Of a stretch of 64,000 nucleotides of DNA, positions 8,223 through 15,720 are shown piece after piece; positions within the stretch are counted from its first letter, which is position 1; every line of letters starts with the position of its first letter. Source of the DNA: Micromonospora avicenniae (GTDB lineage: Bacteria > Actinomycetota > Actinomycetes > Mycobacteriales > Micromonosporaceae). The notes below the pieces were generated by a model that saw only the letters and a program-made list of their open reading frames with translations, ran no database searches and was not told the DNA's origin. A program made the position numbers and the translations under genes. Location of the stretch: assembly GCF_900156065.1 (NCBI RefSeq), contig NZ_FTNF01000007.1:1-64000 (forward strand), read 5' to 3'.

Positions 8223-9425
8223 GTGAGCCACCCCGACCCGCCCGCCGGGCCGCACGATCCCGACCAGCCGTATCCGGAGCCGCCGACCCAGGCGTTCCCC
8301 ACGGCCCCGATCCCGCCGGCCCAGCCCACTCCAGCCGACCCGACCGTCGCGATGCCGTCCGCCCCGGCGGTTCCGGCCGACCCGACCGTCGCGATGCCAC
8401 CGCCCCCGTTCCCGCAGGGCGCCACCACGGCGATGCCGACGGCTCCGTTCCCGCAGGGCAACGCCACCACCCCGATGCCGACGGCGTCGGCCGGGGCGAC
8501 GAGTCCGATGCCGCACAACCCGTGGGCACCGACCGCCGGAGGGCAGCCGCCGACGACCGTGCCCCAGCAGCCGGTTCCGGGTACGCCGCAACCCCCTGTC
8601 TCCGGCAGCCCGTGGGCGGCACCCTCAACGCCCGAGCCGCCCGTGTCCAGCCCACCTCAGCCGCCGGCCGGTAACCCCTGGGCCGCGCCCGGCGCAGCTC
8701 AGCAGCCGACACCGCCCGGTCCGTACCCGCCTGCGGGCCAGCCTTACCCGGCCGCGCCCGCCGCCTATCCGCCGGGCGCCTACCCGCCCGGCGGTTATCC
8801 GCCCGGCGGGCCGCAGCCGCCAGAGAAGAAGTCGAACAAGACGGTGCTGATCATCGTCATCGTGGTGGCGGTGCTGGCACTGCTCTGCTGCGGTGGCGGC
8901 GTCGCCGCCGTGATCTACGGGGCGAACCAGGCGGACGAGGTGGCGGCCTCCCTGCCGACCACGACGCCGACCGGAGACGTGGACATCCCGTCGGCCCTCC
9001 CGGACGACCCGGAGGAGACCGCCGACAGCGAGACCCGGAACATGGCGGTCGGCGACACCCTCGTGATCACCGAGGACGTCAGCGTTGTGGAGATCACCGT
9101 GACCAAGTTCAGCACCAGGACGAAGGGCTGCAACGAGTTCGCGCCGGATCCGGACAAGGGCATCTACCTGATCGCGGACGTCACGGTCAAGGCCACCAAG
9201 GGCAGCGCCGCGGTGAATCCGCTCTATTTCCAGTGGGTGGCGGCGGACGGTACGGAGACCAACGCCATTGCCGGGCTGTTCGCCGGCTGCGGTGAGAACC
9301 TCGAGCCCGGCGACATCTCCGCGGGGCGCAAGCGAACCGGCACGGTGGTGTTCAACGTCGCGGACAAGAACGGTGTGCTGGAGTACCTGCACCAGTTCCA
9401 GCCCGCCGGATCCTGGAAGCCGTAG
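8223..9425 (+). CDS. proline-rich membrane protein with extracellular DUF4352-like domain
   Basis: GTG at 8223 follows AAGGAG. Residues 1-200 are cytosolic, disordered and Pro/Ala/Thr-rich with repeats of TVAMP and PPGGYPP type. One helix (TVLIIVIVVAVLALLCCGGG, about 207-232) precedes an extracytoplasmic linker and a ~125 residue beta domain (VGDTLVITEDVSVVEITVTK) with two Cys, resembling DUF4352 immunoprotective/telokin-like lipoproteins. This is a common actinobacterial layout; function not known. It follows the transferase by ~100 bases in the same direction. Confidence 0.82.
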   Translation: MSHPDPPAGPHDPDQPYPEPPTQAFPTAPIPPAQPTPADPTVAMPSAPAVPADPTVAMPPPPFPQGATTAMPTAPFPQGNATTPMPTASAGATSPMPHNPWAPTAGGQPPTTVPQQPVPGTPQPPVSGSPWAAPSTPEPPVSSPPQPPAGNPWAAPGAAQQPTPPGPYPPAGQPYPAAPAAYPPGAYPPGGYPPGGPQPPEKKSNKTVLIIVIVVAVLALLCCGGGVAAVIYGANQADEVAASLPTTTPTGDVDIPSALPDDPEETADSETRNMAVGDTLVITEDVSVVEITVTKFSTRTKGCNEFAPDPDKGIYLIADVTVKATKGSAAVNPLYFQWVAADGTETNAIAGLFAGCGENLEPGDISAGRKRTGTVVFNVADKNGVLEYLHQFQPAGSWKP

Positions 9426-9552
9426 CGGTTGATCGGGAGGTCGGCGTGTTTGGCCGGCCTCCCGCAGCACCTCGGCACCCCACCGCGACGAGCCGCTCGG
9501 CCGTTGCTCCACCCGACGGCCGCCATTCCGGCCAGCAACGGGCTCGGGCCGG

Positions 9553-10095
9553 TTACGGGTTACCCGCCGCACCGGCCGCCCGCCAGGCGAGCACCCGGCG
9601 GTACGCCTCGAAGCCGTCCGGCACCCAGGCCCACTCGGTGAGCCGCCGGTCCAGCTCGTCCTCGGTCAGGAATGCGTGCCAGGCGACCTCCTCGGGTTGC
9701 GGGGTGACCTCCGACGGGCAGCGCACCTCGTAGACGAACGACCACCAGCTGTGCTCGGAGGTCTCGTAGAGGAACTTGAACAACGGCACGGGCGCGGGCA
9801 GGCCGGACACCCCCAGCTCCTCCTCGGCCTCCCGCAGCGCCGCCTCGTCGTACGACTCGCCCGATCCGACCACCCCGCCGACGAACATGTCGTACAGCGA
9901 CGGGAAGACGAGCTTACGAGCGGTACGACGGTGCACGAAGACGCGACCGTCGTCGTCCCGCGCCAGCACGAACGCGCAGCGGTGCCGGAGCCTGTTCGCG
10001 TACACCTCGCTGCGCCGCGCCTGACCCACCACCCGGTCCTGCTCGTCGACGACGTCCAGCAGCTCGTCGGCGGACAGTGGCGACTGATCTTCCAT
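9553..10095 (-). CDS. Nudix hydrolase (IDI/YfcD-like)
   Basis: Hydrolyses nucleoside-diphosphate-linked or related substrates. The Nudix box reads GVVGSGESYDEAALREAEEE (Gx5Ex7REUxEExGU) in the middle of the protein, after the VVDEQDRVVGQARR and RHRCAFVLARDDDGRVFVHR segments that typify the isopentenyl-diphosphate-isomerase-like subfamily. Length ~180 aa is normal. The start may be ATG at 10095 or GTG at 10101. Specific substrate not predictable. Confidence 0.9.
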   Translation of the reverse strand: MEDQSPLSADELLDVVDEQDRVVGQARRSEVYANRLRHRCAFVLARDDDGRVFVHRRTARKLVFPSLYDMFVGGVVGSGESYDEAALREAEEELGVSGLPAPVPLFKFLYETSEHSWWSFVYEVRCPSEVTPQPEEVAWHAFLTEDELDRRLTEWAWVPDGFEAYRRVLAWRAAGAAGNP

Positions 10096-10201
10096 GAGCA
10101 CAGCTTGCCACTTGTTACCGTCGAGTTACAGCGACCGTCCAGTTGGGGCACCGATCGACAGGATGCGATTCTTGTTCACCTGCTCCCGCATCGCCCGTGG
10201 C

Positions 10202-10412
10202 TTCGCCAGTGGCCGCTGCGTCGACATTCCGGGCGGCGACGCCACCGCCGGTGTCCGGCTCCGGATGTGGGACTGCCGCCGTACGGCCGGGCAGCCGTGG
10301 AGCTTCCCGTCCGACTGCAGCGTCCGCTAGATGGGCAAGTGCCTCGATGTGGCCGGACACTCGACGCAGAATGGTGCAGCCGTCCAGTTGGCCGACTGCA
10401 CCGGTGCGAGCT
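10202..10412 (+). pseudogene. remnant of a ricin B-type (beta-trefoil) lectin domain
   Basis: One frame reads SGRCVDIPGGDATAGVRLRM, then WDCRRTAGQPWSFPSDCSVR, then a TAG stop at 10328-10330, and in the same frame continues MGKCLDVAGHSTQNGAAVQL and ADCTGAS before losing similarity. This is the canonical repeat (GxCLDVxG...N...VQLWDC...QxW) of carbohydrate-binding ricin-type domains, fused in actinobacteria to secreted hydrolases. No start, signal peptide or catalytic domain is present, and the stop interrupts the second subdomain, so it is a decayed fragment. Confidence 0.7.
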
Positions 10413-10451
10413 CCCGGCGCCGACGTGTTCGACCACCCGAGGAGTGATCGC

Positions 10452-11861
10452 ATGCGCCCGTCCCCGTCCCGGATCTTCTCGCAGATAGCGACGGCCGAAC
10501 GGCCGACCGACCCGAGCGTCGTCATGCGGCGCGCCGTGGTGCTCGGCGGCAGCATCGCCGGGCTGATGGCAGCCCGGGTGCTCAGCGACCACGCCGATGA
10601 GGTGCTGATCGTCGAGCGCGACCCGTCCGATGTGGAGGACGGGCCCCGGCCGGGCGTACCGCAGGGCAGTCAGGTGCACGCGCTGCTGCCGTCCGGCCAG
10701 GTGCAGCTGTCGCGATGGTTCCCCGGCATCGTCGACGAGGCGCTCGCGCTCGGCGCCCCGTTGCCGCCGAGTGCGGACGCCACGGCGAAGACCTTCGTGA
10801 ACGGGGTACTGGGGGTACCGCCGCCGCCGGCAGCTGCCACCGGCCCGATGCTGATCACCACGCGGCCCTTCCTGGAGGCACTGGTCCGGCGGTACACGCT
10901 CGCCGCCGGCAACGTCCGGATGGTGTACGGCCGGGCGGACGGCCTGGCCTACGCGGGCCGGCGCGTCACCGGCGCGCGGTACGTGCCCCGGGACGGCGCC
11001 GAGCCGGTCGTCGAACCCGCGGATCTCGTGGTCGACGCGATGGGACGGTCCAGCAGGCTGAGCGAGTGGCTGGCCGACGGTGGGTGGCCCCGCCCGCCGA
11101 TGCAGCGGATGCCGATCAAGCTGAACTACGCGACCGCGCTCTTCCGGCGGGACGAGAAGGTGAGCGACACCTGGGTCGTGGTCTACCAGACCATGGCGGG
11201 CAAAGGCCGCACCGCCCGGATCGGCGGGATCAACTCGGTCGAGGACGGCCGCTGGATGGTGCTGGTCGCCGGCTACGACGACGATCGGCCGAGCCGGGAC
11301 GTCGCCGACTTCACCGCCCGTTGCCGAGAGCACTATCCGGAGATGTTCGGCGAGATCGCCGAGCGTGGCGAGATGCTGGGCGACGTGGTCACGTACCACC
11401 AGGCCGACAGCCGGCGCCGGGACTTCCACAAGCTCGACCGGATGCCCGCCGGTCTGGTCGCCGCCGGGGACGCGATCGCCTCGTTCAATCCGGTGTACGG
11501 CCAGGGCATGACCTCCGCGATGCTGCACGCCTCCTGCCTGTCGGCGTACCTGCGCTCCGGGCCGCGGCCGCACGAGGAGCCGGCGCGGGCGTACTTCGAC
11601 CAGGTCCGGGTGATCGTCGACGCAGCATGGCAGATCTCCACCTCGGCCGATGTCGAGCTGCCGCACGTCGACGGGCCGTACCCGCGCGGGTACAAACTCA
11701 CCAAGTGGTTCGGCGACCTGGTCTTCCGGGCGGCGCAGACCGACCCGGTGCTGAGCGCCCGCCTGAGCCGCGTCACCACCATGCTCGACCACCCGGCGGC
11801 GCTGAGCCGACCCGGCACGCTACTGCGCGCGCTCCGGCTCGGCCTGCCGCACCGTGGCTGA
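10452..11861 (+). CDS. FAD-dependent monooxygenase / epoxidase-like
   Basis: ATG with AGGAG seven bases upstream. The dinucleotide-binding motif VVLGGSIAGLMAARVLSDHA is at the N-terminus, PRPGVPQGSQVHALLPSGQ follows, and the second FAD motif AGDAIASFNPVYGQGMTSAM is near residue 340. This matches a large actinobacterial family of class A flavoprotein hydroxylases related to epoxidases of polyether pathways and to squalene epoxidase. At 469 aa it is of usual size. It stands alone with no pathway neighbours, so the substrate is unknown. Confidence 0.85.
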   Translation: MRPSPSRIFSQIATAERPTDPSVVMRRAVVLGGSIAGLMAARVLSDHADEVLIVERDPSDVEDGPRPGVPQGSQVHALLPSGQVQLSRWFPGIVDEALALGAPLPPSADATAKTFVNGVLGVPPPPAAATGPMLITTRPFLEALVRRYTLAAGNVRMVYGRADGLAYAGRRVTGARYVPRDGAEPVVEPADLVVDAMGRSSRLSEWLADGGWPRPPMQRMPIKLNYATALFRRDEKVSDTWVVVYQTMAGKGRTARIGGINSVEDGRWMVLVAGYDDDRPSRDVADFTARCREHYPEMFGEIAERGEMLGDVVTYHQADSRRRDFHKLDRMPAGLVAAGDAIASFNPVYGQGMTSAMLHASCLSAYLRSGPRPHEEPARAYFDQVRVIVDAAWQISTSADVELPHVDGPYPRGYKLTKWFGDLVFRAAQTDPVLSARLSRVTTMLDHPAALSRPGTLLRALRLGLPHRG

Positions 11862-12032
11862 CCGGCCGGCCGGCGTGCCGCCTCCGGCACGGCGACGGGC
11901 TGCCGTCCTGTCGCTGACCGGCCGCACCGCCTGTCCGGATCCGGCCGAGACTGCCGGGTTTCCACCACCGGCGGGCGGGGACGCGAGACAGGAAGTGGAA
12001 CCTGACTCTCGCCATGACCGCAGGGAGGCGAC

Positions 12033-12224
12033 ATGAGCTTCGAGAGGGCGACCGGGAACGTCGAAAAGCTGGCCGGCCCGGCCCGCGCCCGGCTGGGCGA
12101 CATGACCCAGGAGGAGCGGGCACGGGCGGAACAGGTGGCACAACGGGACGAAATCCGGGGCAAGCAGCCCGGCGAGCACGTCCAGGAAGATGCGCGGGAC
12201 GCAAAGGACGATTTCACCGGCTGA
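12033..12224 (+). CDS. CsbD-like small stress protein
   Basis: A 63-residue, highly charged, Gly/Ala/Glu-rich protein beginning MSFERATGNVEKLAGPARAR, like the CsbD family of small general-stress proteins. It has a GGGAGG site seven bases before the ATG and is followed at once by a strong terminator, as expected for an abundant monocistronic stress gene. Function of the family is not settled. Confidence 0.72.
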   Translation: MSFERATGNVEKLAGPARARLGDMTQEERARAEQVAQRDEIRGKQPGEHVQEDARDAKDDFTG

Positions 12225-12229
12225 CCCGT

Positions 12230-12273
12230 CGGACGGCGGCGGCCCGGTCCGGAGGCCGGGCCGCCGCCGTCCG
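12230..12273 (+). terminator. terminator after CsbD-like gene
   Basis: CGGACGGCGGCGGCCCGG and its exact reverse complement (18 bp) flank an 8-nt loop, starting six bases after the stop codon. Confidence 0.88.
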
Positions 12274-12467
12274 AGCCCAGGATCAAAAGGCCGCTTCCGA
12301 CTTGGCCAGCCGCCGCGACCGCGACCCCCTCGCTTGTAAGTTCTAGGCGCTTCGGCTGGGCGGGTTCGTCTGTATCCGTGAGCTCGAAGAGACTGTCCGT
12401 GGCCGGCGGTTGCCGGCCCGTCCTCGTCCCGGCCTGTTGCTGTCGAGAGCCCCGCCGTGCGCCCGCC

Positions 12468-12788
12468 TCAGTCCGCTCCGGCGGCTTCGGCGCTGCTGCC
12501 GTCCTTGAACCTGACCACCGCCTGCGGTAGTTCTTCCGCAACACGCGCCGCCAGCACACGTCCCTCAGCAGCGAAGGCCGCATCCTCCTCTGCCCCGACG
12601 ACTCTGCTGTCGTTTGGATCGGCGATGTTGACCATTGATTCCGACCACTGCTGCCAGGAAGCCAATCGCCCGACGAGGCCGGCGGAAAGCCCGAGGGTTG
12701 CAGGATCGCGCGGCTCGTAGATGCCGCTGTCCTCGTCACGAACCCACAGGGGCCAGCATCCGTAGTCATCCATCACCTTGATCAGCAC
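12468..12788 (-). CDS. hypothetical protein, 106 aa
   Basis: Reads MLIKVMDDYGCWPLWVRDED, with later WQQWSESMVNIADPNDSR and a helical, Glu-rich C-terminus (RVAEELPQAVVRFKDG). Codon third positions are mostly G/C as in real genes here, and the Trp-rich start resembles small conserved actinobacterial proteins of unknown role, perhaps immunity-like. GTG start; an ATG six codons in is possible. No clear ribosome site. Confidence 0.6.
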   Translation of the reverse strand: MLIKVMDDYGCWPLWVRDEDSGIYEPRDPATLGLSAGLVGRLASWQQWSESMVNIADPNDSRVVGAEEDAAFAAEGRVLAARVAEELPQAVVRFKDGSSAEAAGAD

Positions 12789-12990
12789 TACGCCAGGCTA
12801 CGTAGAAGAGTTGAAGCGGAACATAGAGCTGCTGTCCTGCTACCAGCGGCGCGGCTGTTCGACACGTGCCCACCCGGCGCCTTGGGCTGTCAAGGTTGCT
12901 CACTGGTTGACGACGTTTCACGGTGTCTTGTGCCCCTTGTGTGCCCCGGAACCCCGCCCTACCACTTCCGACGCCATTCGAGGCGACCCC

Positions 12991-13166
12991 GATGCGCCAC
13001 GGCCGGGACGTCCCTCGCTGGACGTACAGCAGCGAGATTCGCGCGGGATCGCGTCACGCTCGTCTTCCGCATCGGCGCTGGCGAGCCCTACGAACTGAGC
13101 TGCACGGTTCACGAGGAGCAGGGGCTGATCTACCTCACGATGCATCGAACACCGCTGCCGGATTAG
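12991..13166 (+). pseudogene. possible frameshifted small gene
   Basis: From 12991 one frame reads MRHGRDVPRWTYSSEIR with GC-rich third positions. Around 13034-13046 the coding signal moves to the next frame, which reads ARDRVTLVFRIGAGEPYELS and on to VHEEQGLIYLTMHRTPLPD before a TAG at 13164-13166. Joined, they would give a ~58 residue protein with a compact beta pattern. Either a frameshift has broken it or only the second part is used. No family recognised. The rest of 12789-13232 holds nothing I can support. Confidence 0.4.
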
Positions 13167-13232
13167 CTCGCGGCCAGTCCCATCGACCCTGCGGTCGACG
13201 ACTGCTGTACTTCGCTGCTGTACAAGATCGAA

Positions 13233-13265
13233 AAAGGCCGTCTCCCACCACGGGAAACGGCCTTT
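13233..13265 (-). terminator. terminator downstream of tRNA-Ala
   Basis: On the minus strand AAAGGCCGTTTCCCG pairs with CGGGAGACGGCCTTTTT-type sequence around a TGGT loop and ends in a run of T, a true intrinsic terminator shape, eight bases beyond the tRNA 3' end. Confidence 0.85.
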
Positions 13266-13273
13266 GAACTGGG

Positions 13274-13347
13274 TGGAGCTGAGGGGATTTGAACCCCTGA
13301 CCCCCTCGATGCGAACGAGGTGCGCTACCGGTCTGCGCCACAGCCCC
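13274..13347 (-). tRNA. tRNA-Ala (anticodon CGC)
   Basis: Read on the minus strand: acceptor GGGGCTG pairs with CAGCTCC, the anticodon arm is CCTCG-TTCGCAT-CGAGG giving anticodon CGC (codon GCG, Ala), and the T arm AGGGG-TTCAAAT-CCCCT is complete. The 3' CCA is not encoded. A terminator follows directly. The plus-strand neighbourhood shows no integrase, so no attachment site is claimed. Confidence 0.95.
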
Positions 13348-13540
13348 TCCGCCGGCGAACCGGCGTCGGTCCCACCCGGCTAACACCGGGCGGGCCGGCG
13401 ACAAGGCTAACAGGTCGACCGCCCCGGGGGCGAATCCACCCCACCCCGCCGCGCCCCTCCGGGCGATCATGCAGCCACCAGCCTCCGGAGAAGCCTCATA
13501 TCGGGAAGAGCCGGTCATCAGGCGCTCGGCACGACAGGGT

Positions 13541-13613
13541 GATCAACTCGACTTCCATGAGGTCGGGGCATCCGACTCAACGGGACACCCCGACTTCATG
13601 GAAGTCGAGTTGA
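13541..13613. repeat. REP-like inverted repeat (TCAACTCGACTTCCATGA family)
   Basis: GATCAACTCGACTTCCATGA and onward GGTCGGGGCATCC pairs, with four mismatches, with GGACACCCCGACTTCATGG and AAGTCGAGTTGACC across a 9-nt loop. The ~32-bp arms are far longer than a terminator needs. From memory this sequence recurs between genes in Micromonospora genomes, so I take it as a dispersed palindromic element. Confidence 0.75.
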
Positions 13614-13760
13614 CCATGCGCCCGCGACGACCACGCCGGGCCTGACACCGGGACAGGGCCCGACACCAATGCAGGGCCTGACACCAGACCGGACCCGACG
13701 GCCAGGGCAGGCCCGACGCCAGGCCGGGCCCGACCGCCACGCCGGGCCCCACGGCCAGGG

Positions 13761-13902
13761 CAGGCCCGACCACCAGGACCGGGCCAGAACGGGCCAGGGC
13801 AGGCCCGACCACCAGGACCGGGCCAGAAAAGGCCAGTCCGGGCGCGACCACCAGGACCGGGCCAGAACGGGCCAGGCCGGGCGCGACCACCAGGACCGGG
13901 CC
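13761..13902. repeat. 39-bp tandem repeat array (VNTR)
   Basis: The unit caggcccgaccaccaggacc + gggccagaacgggccaggg (39 bp) occurs three times in a row (13761, 13800, 13839) with few changes, plus a partial fourth to 13902. Upstream, 13640-13760 is a more degenerate GGGCC/GCCAGGC low-complexity run. On the minus strand the array stays open, coding for a Val/Gly/Pro repeat, but there is no plausible gene start. The 600 bases from 13348 to 13949 contain only this and the inverted repeat. Confidence 0.85.
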
Positions 13903-13949
13903 CGACCACAGGCGGTCGAGTCGAAAGGTCGGGCGAAAGGTGCCGGGGG

Positions 13950-14735
13950 TCAGGCCGTGTGGGAGCCCCGGCCGGCTTCGTAGGCGCGGCCCCGGAGGCC
14001 GCCGGCGCGCCGGTACGAGACCGAGCCCCCGCTTGCGGCGGGCGGGAGGTCGGCCGGCCGGTCCAGGCCCATTGCCGCTCGGCGTACCACCTCGCGCTGG
14101 GCCGCGAGCCGCCGCTGCGCCTCGCGGCGGGCCGCCGCGCGGCGGGCCTGCTCGCGCCGTACCTCAGCCTGCCGGGCGGCCAGCCACGCCGCTTCCCGGG
14201 CCCGTGCCCGCCGCCGGCGCTGGTCGGCGATGGCCCGCTGCCGCAGGTGCGCTACGTACGCCACGAGGAGCGCGCCGGTGACCGAGAAGCTGATCCAGAA
14301 TCCGGGGCCGACCACGAGTACGCCGATCAGCTCGACGCCGTTGAGCAGCAGCAGCGCGGCGAGCACTCGGCGTCGCCGGTAGACGGCCGGGGTGTGGCGG
14401 CGGGGCGGCGGCCGGCGGCGGGCTCGGTTCGGGGCGGGTGGCACGGCGCGCAGCCGGCCCGATCGGCGGGCGGTGGCGGGTGGTGCCGAGACAGGCCTAC
14501 CAAGACTGCCCGTAGTGGCATCTTCACTGAGGGTGACGACGAGGTGTCGCGGCGGACGCACCGGCCGCCGTCCCGGCACAGTACGGCGGCGGCGCTGGCG
14601 CTGGAGCACCCGCGCCGTCGACTGCGCCCGCTCCGCCACCAGCCGCTCGGTGGCGTCGTACCGGCGGACCAGCGCCGGAGCGAGAGCGAGCAGGCCGGCG
14701 GCGGCGAGGACGGCGAGGAGCACCGAGGTCGGCAC
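13950..14735 (-). CDS. sepX: divisome membrane protein SepX/GlpR
   Basis: Membrane protein of actinobacterial division: SepX in Streptomyces, GlpR (receptor of the gephyrin-like protein Glp) in Corynebacterium. Layout fits: N-terminal helix (PTSVLLAVLAAAGLLALAPA), an Arg-rich cytosolic linker, two central helices (VLAALLLLNGVELIGVLVV and FWISFSVTGALLVAYVAHL), then a long Arg/Ala/Glu coiled-coil-like tail (RREQARRAAARREAQRRLAA). GTG 14735 chosen because GGAGGGG precedes it; the frame is open to a GTG at 14753. Last gene of the GGDEF-galU-glp-rimJ-sepX series, the order known around glp in other actinobacteria. Confidence 0.85.
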   Translation of the reverse strand: MPTSVLLAVLAAAGLLALAPALVRRYDATERLVAERAQSTARVLQRQRRRRTVPGRRPVRPPRHLVVTLSEDATTGSLGRPVSAPPATARRSGRLRAVPPAPNRARRRPPPRRHTPAVYRRRRVLAALLLLNGVELIGVLVVGPGFWISFSVTGALLVAYVAHLRQRAIADQRRRRARAREAAWLAARQAEVRREQARRAAARREAQRRLAAQREVVRRAAMGLDRPADLPPAASGGSVSYRRAGGLRGRAYEAGRGSHTA

Positions 14736-14946
14736 CCTCACCCCTCCCGTCACCGAATTCGGAGCAATCGCGGCTCGGCCGCAGGATCTTCAACCGATCG
14801 GTGCCGGCGAAGTCGATCGTACGACGAACAGCGTTTGCCACATCTTGCAGTTACTTGAGGTTACGGGCGACGGAGCGTGATGCCGACGCGCCGCGCCGAT
14901 CCCATCGGTGGGACAGCGGCGCTTGGGCCTGCCACCGGCTGGACGG

Positions 14947-15597
14947 TCACCTGGTGGCGGCGCGAACCCGATGCCAGCGGGCCAGCAAACCGCCCTCGGC
15001 GGCGACCTCCTCGCTGGTCATCGCATATCCGATGTGGTCACGCCAGGCGCCATCGATGTGCATGTAGCGCACGTGGTACGCCTCCTCGCGGAAGCCGAGC
15101 TTCTCCACGACCCGGCGGGACGGCCGGTTCTCGGGCCGGATGTTGACCTCGATCCGGTGCAGGCCACCCGGGCCGAAGGCGTGGTCGACGGCGAGCGCCA
15201 ACGCGGTGGGGATCACTCCGCGCCCGGCGACCCGGTGATCAACCCAGTAGCCCGCGTATCCGGAGCAGAGGGCGCGCCGCACGATGCTGCCCAGATTCAG
15301 GTGCCCGACGAGCCGCTCCCGCCCGTCCTCTCGCAGGCAGACGGCGAAGGGCATCCCATCGCCGGTGCGCGCCGAGTGTTGCTGGTCCCGGTGGACCCAG
15401 CGGAAGGTGGCCGGCGAGTTCAGCTCGTCCCAGTCACCGGGCAGCGACGACTCCCAGGGCGCCAACCAGCTCTTGTTGGCACGCCGGACCTCGGACCAGG
15501 CGACGGCGTCCGAGCGCCGGTAGGGACGCAGCACGACGGGACCGTCCACAAGGACCGCCGGCCAGCCGGGCGCCCGCCCGGCTCCGAAGAGGCTCAC
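14947..15597 (-). CDS. rimJ: RimJ/RimL-type GNAT N-acetyltransferase
   Basis: GNAT enzyme acetylating a protein N-terminus, by family ribosomal S5/L7-L12-type. It has GPVVLRPYRRSDAVAWSEVR at the start, LVGHLNLGSIVRRALCSGYA with the beta-4/5 strands, the acetyl-CoA loop VAGRGVIPTALALAVDHAFG, and HRIEVNIRPENRPSRRVVEK plus LGFREEAYHVRYMHIDG, the RimJ signature. Located between glp and sepX as in other actinobacteria, which makes a division or envelope protein substrate conceivable (inference). Confidence 0.9.
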   Translation of the reverse strand: MSLFGAGRAPGWPAVLVDGPVVLRPYRRSDAVAWSEVRRANKSWLAPWESSLPGDWDELNSPATFRWVHRDQQHSARTGDGMPFAVCLREDGRERLVGHLNLGSIVRRALCSGYAGYWVDHRVAGRGVIPTALALAVDHAFGPGGLHRIEVNIRPENRPSRRVVEKLGFREEAYHVRYMHIDGAWRDHIGYAMTSEEVAAEGGLLARWHRVRAATR

Positions 15598-15720
15598 GGG
15601 CGGACCCTACGCCCGCCACCGCACCGCCCGCGAGGGCACTGGGAACAATGACCCGGTACCGCGTGGCTCCCGGCCGCACCGGACCCGGGCCGCTGACGCG
15701 GGTGGGGCCCGCGGCCGTGG

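Noticed and set aside
13274..13347. Integrative element attachment site at tRNA-Ala
   Set aside because: No integrase or direct repeat of the tRNA 3' end could be found on either side; the tRNA is intact with its own terminator.
13640..13910. CRISPR array
   Set aside because: The repeats are directly adjacent 39-bp units without unique spacers and no cas genes are present.
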